From positions 186,001 to 250,000 of the forward strand of contig NZ_JAINVZ010000006.1 of NCBI RefSeq assembly GCF_019890615.1: a stretch of 64,000 nt of DNA, given 5' to 3'. The position numbers and the translations under genes were made by a program. The notes below the pieces were generated by a model. That model was not told the DNA's origin. It searched no databases and saw only the letters and a program-made list of their open reading frames with translations. Position 1 is the first letter of the stretch. Each line of letters begins with the position of its first letter. Positions 17,249 to 26,197 of this stretch are shown here, one piece after another. Source of the DNA: Streptantibioticus parmotrematis. GTDB taxonomy: Bacteria; Actinomycetota; Actinomycetes; Streptomycetales; Streptomycetaceae.

Positions 17249-17863
17249 TCAGCGCGGCGCGGGCTCCTCGTCCTGCGGCGGAGTCCCCAACTCCCACTCC
17301 AGCCCGTACCGTTGGAACAGTTCGGCGCGCAGGCTGCCCAGCGGCATCGGCGCGCCCGGCAGCAGCAGGGCGACGACCGCGCCCATCAGCAGCGCGCGCA
17401 GCAGCCGGTAGTCGTGCTCCGGCTGCTCGGAGCCGTAGCGCGTGACGGTGTCCTCCAGCAGGAACGCCAGCCGCTGCTGCTCCGGGCACTGGATGAAGCC
17501 CTCGGCCTGGAGGATGCCCGCCATATGCATGCGCATCAGGGTGGTGTGGCTGCGGGTCAGCCCGAGGACCGCGTCGATCGCCCGGGCCATCCGCTCGCGT
17601 CCGTCGGTGGTGACCGGCTCCCGCTCCAGCGCCTCGGAGAGCGTCATGTGCATCAGGCGGTGCACCGCCGACTGCACGAGAGGACGTTTTCCGGGGAAGT
17701 AGTACGACACCAGCCCACGCGCCGCACCGGCCCGGTCGGCGATGTCCGCCAAGGTCGTGGCCTCGTAGCCGCGCTCGCCGACCAGTTCTACCGTCGCCTG
17801 CAGCAGCCGCTCGCGGGAACGGCGCCGCAATTCTTCATTGACCGATGCGCTTCGCGGGGACAT
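17249..17863 (-). CDS. TetR/AcrR family transcriptional regulator
   Basis: This is a 204-residue repressor with a TetR DNA-binding domain at residues 14-60 (ATTLADIADRAGAARGLVSYYF) and an alpha-helical ligand domain. ATG 17863 has GCAGGAG 7 nt upstream. A perfect 6-1-6 palindrome 20 bp upstream is the probable operator and suggests autoregulation. The divergent neighbour is the lipoprotein gene, 421 bp away. Confidence 0.93.
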   Translation of the reverse strand: MSPRSASVNEELRRRSRERLLQATVELVGERGYEATTLADIADRAGAARGLVSYYFPGKRPLVQSAVHRLMHMTLSEALEREPVTTDGRERMARAIDAVLGLTRSHTTLMRMHMAGILQAEGFIQCPEQQRLAFLLEDTVTRYGSEQPEHDYRLLRALLMGAVVALLLPGAPMPLGSLRAELFQRYGLEWELGTPPQDEEPAPR

Positions 17864-17883
17864 GCTGTAACTCCTGCGTTGAC

Positions 17884-17896
17884 TGGCTCTGAGCCA
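17884..17896. promoter_or_regulatory. Probable TetR operator
   Basis: The palindrome TGGCTC-T-GAGCCA is perfect and sits directly upstream of the TetR gene. It overlaps a TATATT -10-like hexamer on the minus strand (17901-17896). This placement is what an autorepressor would use. The remaining 388 bp to the lipoprotein gene hold only the heptamer repeat at 18141 and no gene that I can support. Confidence 0.6.
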
Positions 17897-18140
17897 ATAT
17901 ACTCAGCGCAGCACCCCATGGCCGTGTCGGCATGGGGCCCAGGGGGCGCGGCACGGTGCCGGGCGACGCGGGGGATCGTCCGGCACCGCCGTCGTGGGCG
18001 GGAGGACGGCGACGCGGCCGGACGTGAGCGGGCGGATCGCCTCGTGCTCACGGTGCCGGAATCACGTCCGCGATGAGCGCGATGAGGCCGTCGGCGTCCG
18101 GGCGCATCGGGTACGTCGTCGTGCGCGCCGGATCGTTCCG

Positions 18141-18168
18141 CAGACCGCAGACCGCAGACCGCAGACCG
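18141..18168. repeat. Four tandem copies of the heptamer CAGACCG
   Basis: Four exact head-to-tail copies of CAGACCG lie in the non-coding region upstream of the lipoprotein gene. A seven-base unit would shift frame in any coding use, which supports a non-coding location. Copy number may vary between strains. Confidence 0.9.
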
Positions 18169-18284
18169 GTCCGGGGCGGGTCGTGGGCGGCCGGGTCGGG
18201 GCGGGTCCTGTCTCCGGGTGCCGCGTGGGGCGGCGAGGAGCAGACTGGGCGGCGGCGGAACGTACCGCACCGAGGAGCGTCACG

Positions 18285-19307
18285 ATGCCCGGCACGCCCG
18301 ATGGCCGCACCGGTCCCGACCGCCGCGCCGTCCTGCTGGGCGCCGCGGGCGTCCTGCTGGGCGCGGCCGGATGCTCCGGCGGCGGGGGCTCCGCCTCGCC
18401 CACGGCCGCCTCGTCCACGAGCCGCGCGCCGTCGTCCACCGTGCCGACCGCGACCGGTTCCGCCCCGGGCGCCCTCCCGCACACCACTCCCTGGCAGCCC
18501 AGCCGCGCCGACATCGACCCGCAGGTCAAGCTGCGCGCGGCGCAGCTCATCGAGGCGCTCGGCGCCTGGCCGCCCGGCGGCGGGGGCCAGGCGAAGGCGA
18601 GCGCCCGGGCCACCGCGCAGGGTGTGCCGGGTTCACTGGCCGGGCAGGCCGGGCCGCTGCTGCCGGACGCGGATTCCGCCGCGCTCCAGGTCGTCTTCGC
18701 CCAGTACGGCGGCATCCTCACCGATTCGGCCAGCGTGCTGGTGGTCTGCGACCAGTGGACCCGCGACGGGAACGGTCCCGTGCACGCGGGCGGCACGACC
18801 GTCGACGTACGGCTGAGCGCCGCGTCCCCCCGGTGGAAGGTGACCGCGCTGCACCCGGCCGACCCGGGCCCGCCCGCCGCGACGCTCCCCGACGAGGCCC
18901 ACCGGGTCCTGGCGGACCGCGCCATCCGACTGCCGCCCGCCGCCCACGCCGACGTGCTCAGCGGCAACGTCCACGTCAGCGCGTTGAAGGGCATGCTCAC
19001 GCTGGCCGGCACGTACCGGATCGACATCAGCGTGGTGCGCTCCGGACACCCGATCGACGTCTTCGGCACCGACCGGCCCAGCGACCACCCCAAGGGCCGG
19101 GCGTTCGACGTGTGGCGGATCAACGGCCGGGCCGTGGTCGACCCCGCCACGCCGCGTTCCCTCATCGAGGGCTTCATGCGGGCGGCCGCGACGGCCGGTT
19201 CGTACAACGTCGGCGGGCCGATCCAGCTGAGCGGCGGCGCGACCGTCAACCAGTTCTTCTCCGACAACACCCACCACGACCACGTCCACGTCGGATTCGA
19301 CACCTGA
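18285..19307 (+). CDS. Tat-type lipoprotein with M15-like (DD-carboxypeptidase) fold
   Basis: The 340-residue protein starts with [19 protein letters not shown], a twin-arginine lipoprotein signal, followed by a Ser/Thr linker to about residue 65. The C-terminal part carries [12 protein letters not shown] (SxHxxGxAxD) and [11 protein letters not shown]. These are the zinc-ligand motifs of VanY/M15-type peptidases, which trim peptidoglycan stem peptides. ATG 18285 is chosen because GAGGAG lies 7 nt upstream. The middle region (about 80-200) is not one I recognise. A role on the outer membrane face in cell-wall processing is inferred. Confidence 0.85.
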   Translation: MPGTPDGRTGPDRRAVLLGAAGVLLGAAGCSGGGGSASPTAASSTSRAPSSTVPTATGSAPGALPHTTPWQPSRADIDPQVKLRAAQLIEALGAWPPGGGGQAKASARATAQGVPGSLAGQAGPLLPDADSAALQVVFAQYGGILTDSASVLVVCDQWTRDGNGPVHAGGTTVDVRLSAASPRWKVTALHPADPGPPAATLPDEAHRVLADRAIRLPPAAHADVLSGNVHVSALKGMLTLAGTYRIDISVVRSGHPIDVFGTDRPSDHPKGRAFDVWRINGRAVVDPATPRSLIEGFMRAAATAGSYNVGGPIQLSGGATVNQFFSDNTHHDHVHVGFDT

Positions 19308-19444
19308 ACAGGCCGAGGACGAGGGTCCGGCCGGCCCGGGGTGTGCGAGAGTCGCGGACGACCGGCGTGGAACACCGGTCACCTCAGCGGCGGTACGGCT
19401 CGCCAGGGCCCTTCCGCCACACGACGAACGACAGGAGTGCCGCG

Positions 19445-20530
19445 ATGCAGCAGGTGCGTGCCGTGGTGGCCAAGGCGAAGAACGCGCCCGTGTCCATCGA
19501 GACGATCAACGTGCCCGACCCGGGGCCCGGCGAGGCGGTGGTGAAGGTGCAGGCGTGCGGCGTCTGCCACACCGACCTGCACTACCGCGAGGGCGGCATC
19601 AACGACGAGTTCCCCTTCCTGCTCGGCCACGAGGCCGCGGGCGTCGTGGAGTCGGTGGGCGAGGGCGTGGACACCGTGGCGCCCGGCGACTTCGTGATCC
19701 TCAACTGGCGTGCGGTTTGCGGCCGTTGCCGTGCCTGTGAGCGCGGCGAGTCGTGGTACTGCTTCGACACCCACAACGCGGCGCGGAAGATGACGCTCGA
19801 GGACGGCACCGAGCTGACGCCCGCGCTGGGCATCGGCGCGTTCGCGGAGAAGACCCTCGTGCACGCGGGCCAGTGCACCAAGGTGGACCCGCAGGCGTCC
19901 CCGGCGGCGGCCGGGCTGCTCGGCTGCGGGGTGATGGCCGGGATCGGCGCGGCGATCAACACCGGCGCGGTCGGCCGTGGCAAGTCCGTGGCGGTCATCG
20001 GCTGCGGCGGCGTGGGCAACGCGGCGATCGCCGGGTCGGCGCTGGCCGGGGCGAGCCGGGTCATCGCCGTCGACCTGGACGACCGCAAGCTGCGGCTGGC
20101 CGAGAAGATGGGCGCCACCCACACCGTCAACAGCCGCGAGACCGACCCGGTCGAGGAGATCCGGCGGCTCACCGGCGGCTTCGGCGCGGACGTGGTGATC
20201 GACGCGGTCGGCCGCCCCGAGACGTATCAACAGGCCTTCTACGCCCGGGATCTGGCCGGCACGGTCGTCCTGGTCGGCGTGCCCACGCCGGACATGAAGC
20301 TGCCGGACATCCCGCTGATCGACGTCTTCGGCCGCGGCGGCGCGCTCAAGTCCAGCTGGTACGGCGACTGCCTGCCCTCGCGTGACTTCCCGATGCTCAT
20401 CGACCTGTACCGGCAAGGGCGGCTGGACCTGGACGCGTTCGTCTCCGAGCGCATCGGACTGGACGACATCGAGGCCGCGTTCGACCGGATGCGCGAGGGT
20501 GACGTGCTGCGTTCGGTGGTGGTCCTGTGA
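19445..20530 (+). CDS. mscR: S-(hydroxymethyl)mycothiol dehydrogenase / S-nitrosomycothiol reductase
   Basis: This 361-residue zinc-dependent dehydrogenase oxidises the formaldehyde-mycothiol adduct to S-formylmycothiol with NAD+ and can also reduce S-nitrosomycothiol. Catalytic zinc ligands are in ACGVCHTD (Cys41) and LGHEAAG (His62). Four structural-zinc cysteines lie in [15 protein letters not shown], and the NAD-binding motif is [15 protein letters not shown] 19445 has AGGAG upstream. Its stop overlaps the MBL hydrolase start, the usual actinobacterial pairing. Confidence 0.93.
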   Translation: MQQVRAVVAKAKNAPVSIETINVPDPGPGEAVVKVQACGVCHTDLHYREGGINDEFPFLLGHEAAGVVESVGEGVDTVAPGDFVILNWRAVCGRCRACERGESWYCFDTHNAARKMTLEDGTELTPALGIGAFAEKTLVHAGQCTKVDPQASPAAAGLLGCGVMAGIGAAINTGAVGRGKSVAVIGCGGVGNAAIAGSALAGASRVIAVDLDDRKLRLAEKMGATHTVNSRETDPVEEIRRLTGGFGADVVIDAVGRPETYQQAFYARDLAGTVVLVGVPTPDMKLPDIPLIDVFGRGGALKSSWYGDCLPSRDFPMLIDLYRQGRLDLDAFVSERIGLDDIEAAFDRMREGDVLRSVVVL

Positions 20531-21147
20531 ACGCGGCCGGACCCGCCCGCGTCGACCACGCCGTCGTCTCCGGCACGTTCAGCCTGGACGGCGAGACGTT
20601 CGACGTCGACAACAACATCTGGGTGGTCGGCGACGACACCGAGTGCGTGGTGATCGACGCCCCGCATGACGCCGACGCGATCGCCCACGTGGTGGGGGAG
20701 CGCAGGCTGAAGGCGATCCTGTGCACCCACGCCCACGACGACCACGTCCGGGTCGCGCCCGCGCTGCGGTCCCGCACCGGCGCGCCGATCCACCTGCACC
20801 CGGCGGACCGGCCGGTGTGGGAGCTGACCCACCCCGGCGTCGCGTGGGACGCGGACCTGGCGGACGGCGACGTCGTCGAGGTGGGCGGGAGCCGGCTGCG
20901 GGTGCTGCACACGCCGGGGCACACGCCCGGCGCGGTGTGCTTCCACGACGAGGAGGCGGGCGTGCTGTTCACCGGCGACACCCTCTTCCACGGCGGCCCC
21001 GGCGCCACCGGTCGCTCCTTCAGCGACCACGGCACGATCGTCGCCTCCATCCGCGAGCGGCTCTTCGCGCTGCCCGACGAGACCGTGGTCCACACCGGCC
21101 ACGGCGAGGACACCACCATCGGCGCCGAGCGCGCCAGGGGAGTGTGA
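20527..21147 (+). CDS. MBL-fold metallo-hydrolase, partner of MscR
   Basis: The 206-residue protein has the metallo-beta-lactamase signature THAHDDH near residue 74, plus later histidines in [11 protein letters not shown] and a metal-bridging FTGDTLF. It overlaps the mscR stop by 4 bp (GTGA), so the two products are made together. Given this constant pairing in actinobacteria, the likely job is hydrolysis of S-formylmycothiol or another mycothiol thioester to release formate. This is an inference from context; the family also includes glyoxalase II-like enzymes. Confidence 0.88.
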   Translation: MNAAGPARVDHAVVSGTFSLDGETFDVDNNIWVVGDDTECVVIDAPHDADAIAHVVGERRLKAILCTHAHDDHVRVAPALRSRTGAPIHLHPADRPVWELTHPGVAWDADLADGDVVEVGGSRLRVLHTPGHTPGAVCFHDEEAGVLFTGDTLFHGGPGATGRSFSDHGTIVASIRERLFALPDETVVHTGHGEDTTIGAERARGV

Positions 21148-21170
21148 GGCGGCCCGGACCCGTCGGCGTC

Positions 21171-21201
21171 CGCCCGCCCCGGCACCATGCCGGGGCGGGC
21201 G
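21171..21201 (+). terminator. Terminator of the mscR operon
   Basis: A 13-bp perfect stem pairs 21171-21183 (CGCCCGCCCCGGC) with 21189-21201 around a 5-nt loop. It lies 24 bp after the MBL gene stop. Confidence 0.75.
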
Positions 21202-21270
21202 TTCCCGTACGACGACCGCACGCGGCGCGGCGCACCGGGCGGCTTCGGTTTCCGCTTCCGGTTCCGGGTT

Positions 21271-21329
21271 CCGGACGGGATTCGAAAATTGTTCAGGCGG
21301 TTTCGCAATTCCGGGAACCTACCGTCCGG
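21271..21329. other. AT-richer structured intergenic segment
   Basis: CCGGACGG (21271-21278) and CCGTCCGG (21322-21329) form an 8-bp inverted repeat around 43 nt. That interval contains a second AATTG/CAATT pair and is unusually AT-rich for this genome. It lies between two terminators and two convergent genes. I find no tRNA fold in it. Confidence 0.4.
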
Positions 21330-21348
21330 CCCGTACGTCATACACGGT

Positions 21349-21383
21349 GAGGCCCTGCGGCATCCCCCCGTCCGCAGGGCCTC
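21349..21383. terminator. Hairpin terminator for the M56 peptidase side
   Basis: A perfect 12-bp stem, GAGGCCCTGCGG at 21349-21360 with its complement at 21372-21383, encloses an 11-nt loop. It lies 35 bp beyond the stop of the M56 gene and can act in both directions. Confidence 0.75.
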
Positions 21384-21417
21384 GCTACGTCCTGGGACAG
21401 CCGCTGGGCGTCACGGC

Positions 21418-22353
21418 CTACGACAGCGCGCCGATGCCCGGGCCGAAGGCGACCAGCAGGGGGACCACCGGCAGGAGCAGTGCCACCGCCGTCAGCTGGA
21501 GACGGCGTGCCCTGGTCAGCCGGGGGCCGGGGGCCAGCAGGCGGTCGACCCGGCCCGGCACCATGGCGGGCGTGGAGCAGGGGCCGAACACCCCTCGGTC
21601 CTCGTTGAGTCCGACCAGCGCCAGCGCCGTCGTCATCCGCCCGAACCTGCGCGACGCCACGTCGTCGGCCGCCAACTCGACCAGCCGGTGCACCTGTTGA
21701 CGGAAGCCGTCGAACACCGGCACCTGCGGGAAGCCCGCCGCCAGCCCGTGCGCGCAGGCCAGCAGCCAGTCGTGCCGGGCCCTGGCGTGTCCCAACTCGT
21801 GCGCGAGCACGGCGTCCAGCTGCCTGCCCTTGAGCCGCCGCAACGCCGCCGTGGTGATCACCAGCCGGGGCCGCGCCCCCGCCAGCCACCACGCGTCGGC
21901 GCGATCGCTCTCCAGCACGGCCAGCCGTTCGTACGACAGGTCCGGCTCACCGGGCAGTCGGGGCGACCTGGCCAGCAGTTCCGCCCGCCGCCTGCGCCGC
22001 TGCGCCCGGGCACCGCGCACCTCACGGGTGAGCATCGCCGCCGTCCAGGCGCCGCCGCACGCCAGCAGCCCGGCGAGCGCGCCGGCCCAGGGACCGTAGG
22101 CGGGCAGCCCGTAGGCGGCGACCACGCCGCGCGGCGCGAAGGCGAAGACGTGCCAGCGCACGGCACTGGACGCGGCCGAGGCGCACAGGGCCAGCGCGGT
22201 CACGCAGCACAGCAGCACGGCGGCGACCACGCACTGCCACACCCACAGCGCCAGCACCGGTTCGCGGTCCGGCCACTGCGCGCGGACCAGCAGGCGGGGC
22301 GCCAGGGCGGCCGTCAGTGCGCCGAGCATCAGCAGCACGAACGGGACCGTCAT
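21418..22353 (-). CDS. M56 family membrane metallopeptidase
   Basis: The 311-residue protein has hydrophobic segments near its N-terminus (about 1-25, 35-60, 75-100) and one at the C-terminus. The zinc protease motif HELGHARARHDW lies near residue 183, with a downstream ELAADD third-ligand motif. This is the BlaR1/MecR1-type M56 peptidase fold without a sensor domain. ATG 22353 is the best start; an in-frame GTG at 22362 is also possible, and neither has a clear ribosome-binding site. A BlaI-type repressor often accompanies this family, but none is adjacent here. Confidence 0.88.
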   Translation of the reverse strand: MTVPFVLLMLGALTAALAPRLLVRAQWPDREPVLALWVWQCVVAAVLLCCVTALALCASAASSAVRWHVFAFAPRGVVAAYGLPAYGPWAGALAGLLACGGAWTAAMLTREVRGARAQRRRRRAELLARSPRLPGEPDLSYERLAVLESDRADAWWLAGARPRLVITTAALRRLKGRQLDAVLAHELGHARARHDWLLACAHGLAAGFPQVPVFDGFRQQVHRLVELAADDVASRRFGRMTTALALVGLNEDRGVFGPCSTPAMVPGRVDRLLAPGPRLTRARRLQLTAVALLLPVVPLLVAFGPGIGALS

Positions 22354-22521
22354 GGCGCTCACATTAAGGGGCGTACCCGGCGCGCGGGCCCGGGCCTCCC
22401 GCCGAAGTGACGCACGCCTCACGCCCCCGCGACGAATTCCGCACCCCACGCCCCCGCGCACGCCCTCCGCCACTCGCGCCCTCGCGCCCCGCGCACGCCG
22501 CCCGCATCCGTCGCGCGCCGG

Positions 22522-23175
22522 TCACATCGTCAGCAGCATCGCGAACATGCCGATGCCCAGCGACACCCGGCAGGCGGCCGCCAGTTCCGGCGCGCGCAGC
22601 ACCGCCCCCGGCACACCGCTCGCCACACCCGCGCCCACACCCGCCGACGCGCCCGCGCCCACCGCGCCCGACCCGACCGGTTCCGCCCCCACGGCGGGCA
22701 GCATGCGCAACGCCGCCCACACCGCGTAGAGCCCGAAGTAGACCAGCAGCAGGCCCGTGAGGAACGGCACCCCGATCGACCCGTCGGCCATGCCCCCCAT
22801 GTCTCCCATGGAGGTCATCCCCGCCCCGGAGGGCGTCAGCCCCATGGCCACCGCCATGTAGACCATCGCCGCCGAGCCGACCGCCAGGTGGACGTGGTGG
22901 GCCGGATGGTGCTCGCGTATCAGCAGCGACAGCGACCACAGCGTCATGCCGCCGAAGACCGCCGTGAACAGCGGCGGCCCCCACGGCCGCTGGTCCAGCG
23001 CCGAGGCGGGGACCGCCATCAGCGCCATGCCGAGCCCCTTGATCCCCTCCGCCCTGGCCACCCTGCGCTCGCCCGGCGTCAACGCGCACACCCGCCGGGA
23101 CCGCAGCAGACAGGAGATCCCGGTGGCCGCGCCGAGCAGTACCACGAGCCAGCCGACCAGCGGCGGACCGCCCAT
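22522..23175 (-). CDS. DUF5134 domain-containing membrane protein
   Basis: The 217-residue protein has about five hydrophobic helices. Histidines in EHHPAHHVHLAVGSAAMVYM and methionine-rich loops (MTSMGDMGGMADG) look like metal-binding side chains. DUF5134 is a Streptomyces family of unknown function; the His/Met content suggests copper or another soft metal, which is inference. ATG 23175 has GGGAGGG upstream. The long open frame beyond it is not coding here. An Ala/Gly-rich stretch near residues 165-190 is probably a linker. Confidence 0.82.
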   Translation of the reverse strand: MGGPPLVGWLVVLLGAATGISCLLRSRRVCALTPGERRVARAEGIKGLGMALMAVPASALDQRPWGPPLFTAVFGGMTLWSLSLLIREHHPAHHVHLAVGSAAMVYMAVAMGLTPSGAGMTSMGDMGGMADGSIGVPFLTGLLLVYFGLYAVWAALRMLPAVGAEPVGSGAVGAGASAGVGAGVASGVPGAVLRAPELAAACRVSLGIGMFAMLLTM

Positions 23176-23260
23176 GACCCCTCCCTCGTCGAACCCACCC
23201 CGTCCCCAGGTTTCCCGTCGTGGGGGGCGCACAATCTGGTGCACGGGAGTACGGGAGGTG

Positions 23261-23365
23261 TTCAGGCCCTCTGTGCTGAGGCCTTCTGCGCTCAGGTCCC
23301 CTGCGTTCAGGTCCCCTGCGTTCAGCTCTCCTGCGCTCAAGCCAACTGCGTTCAGGCCTTCTGTG
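23261..23365. repeat. Seven tandem copies of a 15-bp unit
   Basis: Seven head-to-tail 15-bp units run without gaps. Typical copies are TTCAGGTCCCCTGCG and CTCAGGTCCCCTGCG. The block overlaps the last codons of the EamA gene and then runs downstream of it. Read on the minus strand in another frame, it gives repeated five-residue units such as LNAGD and LSAEG, similar to pentapeptide-repeat proteins, but this frame has no start of its own. Confidence 0.92.
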
Positions 23366-24239
23366 TGACCGCCACGCAGACCAGCACGGCCAAGGCGGTC
23401 AACGCGGTCGCGGGGCTGAGGTGTTCGCCCAGCAGCAGCGCGGACCACACCAACGTCAGTAGTGGCTGGGCGAGTTGGAGCTGGCTGGCGCGGGCGATCC
23501 CGATCGTGGCCATGCCGCGGTACCACACCACCATCCCGCCGAACTGCGAGACCGCCGCCAGATATCCCAGCCCCACCAGCGCCTGTCCGCCGAGCCGCAC
23601 GGGTTCGACCGTCAACGCCACGACGGCGGCGGGCAGCGTGACCGGCAGCGAGCCGACCAGCGCCCAGCCGATCACCTGCCAGCCGGGCATCGAGGCGGCC
23701 AGCCTGCCGCCCGCCACGTACCCGGCCGCGCACACCCCGAGCGAGGCGAACAGCAGCACGTCGCCCCGCGACGGACTGCCGTGGCTCTGCGCCAGCGTGA
23801 ACGCGACCACGGCGGCGGTGCCCGCCAGCGCGGTGGCCCAGAAGGCGGCCGAGTGCCGGGTGCGGGCGACGGCCGAACCCACGGCGGCCGTGGCGAGCGG
23901 CAGGGCGCCCACCACCACGGCCGCGTGCGAGGTCTGTGTGGTGCGCAGCGCCAGCGTCGTCAGCAGCGGAAATCCGATGATCACTCCCAGCGCGACCACG
24001 GCCAGCGCGGGCCACAGTCGCCGTTCGGGCACCGGCGCCCTTCCGGCCAGCAGGAAGCCGCCGGCCAGCGCGGTGGCGAGCAGTGCCCGCAGGGTCACCG
24101 TGGTCCACGGGCCGAAGCCGGTCAGCGACCAGTCGGTGGCCGGGAAGGTGAGGGAGAAGATCGCCACGCCCAGCGCGGCGAGCACGGTCCCGCCGACCGC
24201 TATCGACGGTCGGGCGATAGCGCTATTCTGTGCTGTCAT
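23352..24239 (-). CDS. EamA/DMT superfamily transporter
   Basis: The 295-residue protein has ten hydrophobic segments in two EamA halves (about 10-140 and 150-290), the architecture of drug/metabolite exporters. Typical motifs include FSLTFPATDWSLTGFGPW in helix 2 and ASQLQLAQPLLTLVWSALLL near the end. Its ATG at 24239 shares the CATG tetranucleotide with the start of the divergent MocR gene. The promoter must therefore lie inside the opposite gene, and the mRNA may be leaderless (a TACCGT hexamer ends 5 nt before the ATG). Exporters of this family next to MocR regulators are common. Confidence 0.9.
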   Translation of the reverse strand: MTAQNSAIARPSIAVGGTVLAALGVAIFSLTFPATDWSLTGFGPWTTVTLRALLATALAGGFLLAGRAPVPERRLWPALAVVALGVIIGFPLLTTLALRTTQTSHAAVVVGALPLATAAVGSAVARTRHSAAFWATALAGTAAVVAFTLAQSHGSPSRGDVLLFASLGVCAAGYVAGGRLAASMPGWQVIGWALVGSLPVTLPAAVVALTVEPVRLGGQALVGLGYLAAVSQFGGMVVWYRGMATIGIARASQLQLAQPLLTLVWSALLLGEHLSPATALTALAVLVCVAVTQKA

Positions 24240-25692
24240 GAACAACGGTAGCAGTGCCGCCAGTAGCTCCGCATCCGTCGCGGAGGCACTGCGCGAGCAA
24301 CTGAAGCGCTACTCGCCGGGGGAGAAGCTGCCGTCGAGCCGGGTGCTCGTCGAACGGTTCGGGGTCAGCCCGGTCACCGTTTCCCGCGCGCTGGCCGCGC
24401 TGGCTGCCGAGGGCCTGGTCGTCACCCGTCCCGGCGCCGGCACGTACGCCGCCCGCCCCGTGGAGCCGCCCGCAGGTGCCCGCGCCGCCGACACCTCGTG
24501 GCAGCAGATCGCGCTGAGCGCCGACCCGGCCGGGGACGCCGCGCCCCGTGTGGTGGACGCCTCCGGGGTGACCGCCACGCTCGCCGTCCCCGCGCCCGGC
24601 GTCATCGCGTTCAACGCGGGCTATCTGCATCCGGCCCTCCAGCCGGAGCAGGCCCTGGCCGCCGCGCTGGCCCGTGCCGCCCGGCGGCCCGGGGCGTGGG
24701 AACGGCCGCCGCTGGAGGGGCTGACGGCGCTGCGGTCGTGGTTCGCGCGCGAGGCGGGCGGGGTGACGGCGGCGCAGGTCCTGATCACGGCGGGCGGCCA
24801 GGCGGCGCTCACCACCGCGTTGCGCGCCCTGGCCGCCCCCGGCTCGCCCCTGCTGGTGGAGTCGCCGACGTACCCCGGCGCGCTCGCCGTCGCCCGCGCG
24901 GCCGGACTGCGTCCCGTGCCGGTGCCGCTCGACGCGGACGGCGTGCGGCCCGACCTGCTCGCGGACGCCTTCGCGGCGACCGGTGCGCGGGTGTTCTTCT
25001 GTCAGCCGCTGTTCCAGAACCCCACCGGTGCCGTGCTCTCCACCGAGCGGCGCCGTCAGGTGCTGGACATCGCCCGCGCCGCCGGGGCGTTCGTGGTCGA
25101 GGACGACTTCGCGCGGCGCCTGGGCCACGGCGGTCCGCTTCCGCCCCCGCTGGTCGCCGACGACCCCGACGGCACCGTCGTCCATCTCACGTCACTGACC
25201 AAGCCGACCTCGCCGAGCCTGCGGGTGGGCGCGCTGATCGCCAGGGGCCCGGTGCTGGAACGGCTGCGCGCGATCCAGGTGGTCGACAGCTTCTTCGTGC
25301 CCCGCCCGCTCCAGGAGGCCGCCCTCGAACTCGTCGGTGCTCCTGCCTGGCCGCGTCATCTGCGTGCGGTGGCCACAGGCCTGAGGGAACGAAGGGACGC
25401 GCTGCTCACCGCACTCCACCGCGACCTGCCGCACCTCGTTCCGGCTCAAGTACCGCACGGTGGCTACCAGTTGTGGCTGCGGCTGCCCGACGGGACCGAC
25501 GAGACCGCGCTCGCCGCCGCCGCGCTGCGGGCCGGGGTCGCCGTCGCCCCGGGCCGCCCGTACTTCGCCGCCGAGGCCCCCGCGCCGTACGTCCGCGTGA
25601 GCTTCGCGGACACCTCGGGCGCCGACGAACTCGCCGAGGGCGTACGACGGTTGGCGGCCGCCTGCGCGGAGGCGGGGGTCGGGCAGAGCTGA
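24238..25692 (+). CDS. MocR-type regulator: GntR HTH fused to aminotransferase-like domain
   Basis: The 484-residue protein has a winged-helix domain at residues 15-75 (LPSSRVLVERFGVSPVTVSR) and a class I aminotransferase fold from about 130 to the end. The likely PLP lysine is K322 in LTSLTKPTSPSLRVG. Regulators of this kind sense pyridoxal phosphate or amino compounds and control divergent genes. The start ATG 24238 coincides with the divergent EamA start. No Shine-Dalgarno precedes it, and TATTCT ends 8 nt upstream, compatible with a leaderless message. The EamA exporter is its probable target. Confidence 0.9.
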   Translation: MNNGSSAASSSASVAEALREQLKRYSPGEKLPSSRVLVERFGVSPVTVSRALAALAAEGLVVTRPGAGTYAARPVEPPAGARAADTSWQQIALSADPAGDAAPRVVDASGVTATLAVPAPGVIAFNAGYLHPALQPEQALAAALARAARRPGAWERPPLEGLTALRSWFAREAGGVTAAQVLITAGGQAALTTALRALAAPGSPLLVESPTYPGALAVARAAGLRPVPVPLDADGVRPDLLADAFAATGARVFFCQPLFQNPTGAVLSTERRRQVLDIARAAGAFVVEDDFARRLGHGGPLPPPLVADDPDGTVVHLTSLTKPTSPSLRVGALIARGPVLERLRAIQVVDSFFVPRPLQEAALELVGAPAWPRHLRAVATGLRERRDALLTALHRDLPHLVPAQVPHGGYQLWLRLPDGTDETALAAAALRAGVAVAPGRPYFAAEAPAPYVRVSFADTSGADELAEGVRRLAAACAEAGVGQS

Positions 25693-25727
25693 CGGCACGT
25701 CAAGAAGATCTAGCAGAACGGTAGTTA

Positions 25728-26114
25728 TCAAGGCCGGTAGCGCATCGGGTGGTCCTCGGGCACCTCGACGACGCAGATGCGCACCGCGTCCGGGTCCTCG
25801 ATCCACATCTCGATCAACCCCCAGGGCTCACGCCGCGGTTCGCGGACCACCTTCACCCCGCGTCCGCGCAGCTGTTCGTGCGCCGCCTCGATGTCCGGCA
25901 CCTGGAGCCACAGCGACATCCCTGGCGCGGGCGGCGTGTCCGACCGGCCGGAGACCTCCAGGTATCCGCCGCCGAGGAAGAAGACCGTGCCGCGCTGCGG
26001 TCCCTCGCCGAACTCCCGGAAGATCGCGAGCCCCAGATCGTCCCGGTAGAAGGCGCGGGAGCGCTCCAGGTCGGTGGGCCGCAGAAGCGTCCTGCTGCTC
26101 AGTACGTTGACCAT
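25728..26114 (-). CDS. VOC (glyoxalase/dioxygenase) family protein
   Basis: The 128-residue single-domain VOC protein has paired beta-alpha-beta units (SSRTLLRPTDLERSRAFY at the start and LWLQVPDIEAAHEQLRGRG in the second half). The family includes glyoxalases, dioxygenases and fosfomycin/bleomycin resistance proteins; no specific substrate can be read here. The start is ATG 26114. It lies convergent to the MocR gene with 35 bp between the stop codons. Confidence 0.88.
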   Translation of the reverse strand: MVNVLSSRTLLRPTDLERSRAFYRDDLGLAIFREFGEGPQRGTVFFLGGGYLEVSGRSDTPPAPGMSLWLQVPDIEAAHEQLRGRGVKVVREPRREPWGLIEMWIEDPDAVRICVVEVPEDHPMRYRP

Positions 26115-26163
26115 GCGCCGGACGATACGCGGGGTGCGACCGGTGCGCGACCACGCGTGACCG

Positions 26164-26197
26164 GCGCATCTACGCCGGTGAACCCGCGTAGATGCGC
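26164..26197 (-). terminator. Hairpin overlapping the CBS gene 3' end
   Basis: A 12-bp perfect stem pairs 26164-26175 (GCGCATCTACGC) with 26186-26197 over a 10-nt loop. It includes the TAG stop of the CBS gene, so the terminator is embedded in the last codons. Confidence 0.65.

Noticed and set aside
13373-18076. Very long plus-strand open frame (1567 codons)
   Set aside because: It runs antisense to several well-supported genes and is a shadow of high GC content.
21271-21329. tRNA-like sequence with GATTCGAAA
   Set aside because: The TpsiC-like string is not placed in a foldable cloverleaf, and no anticodon arm is visible.
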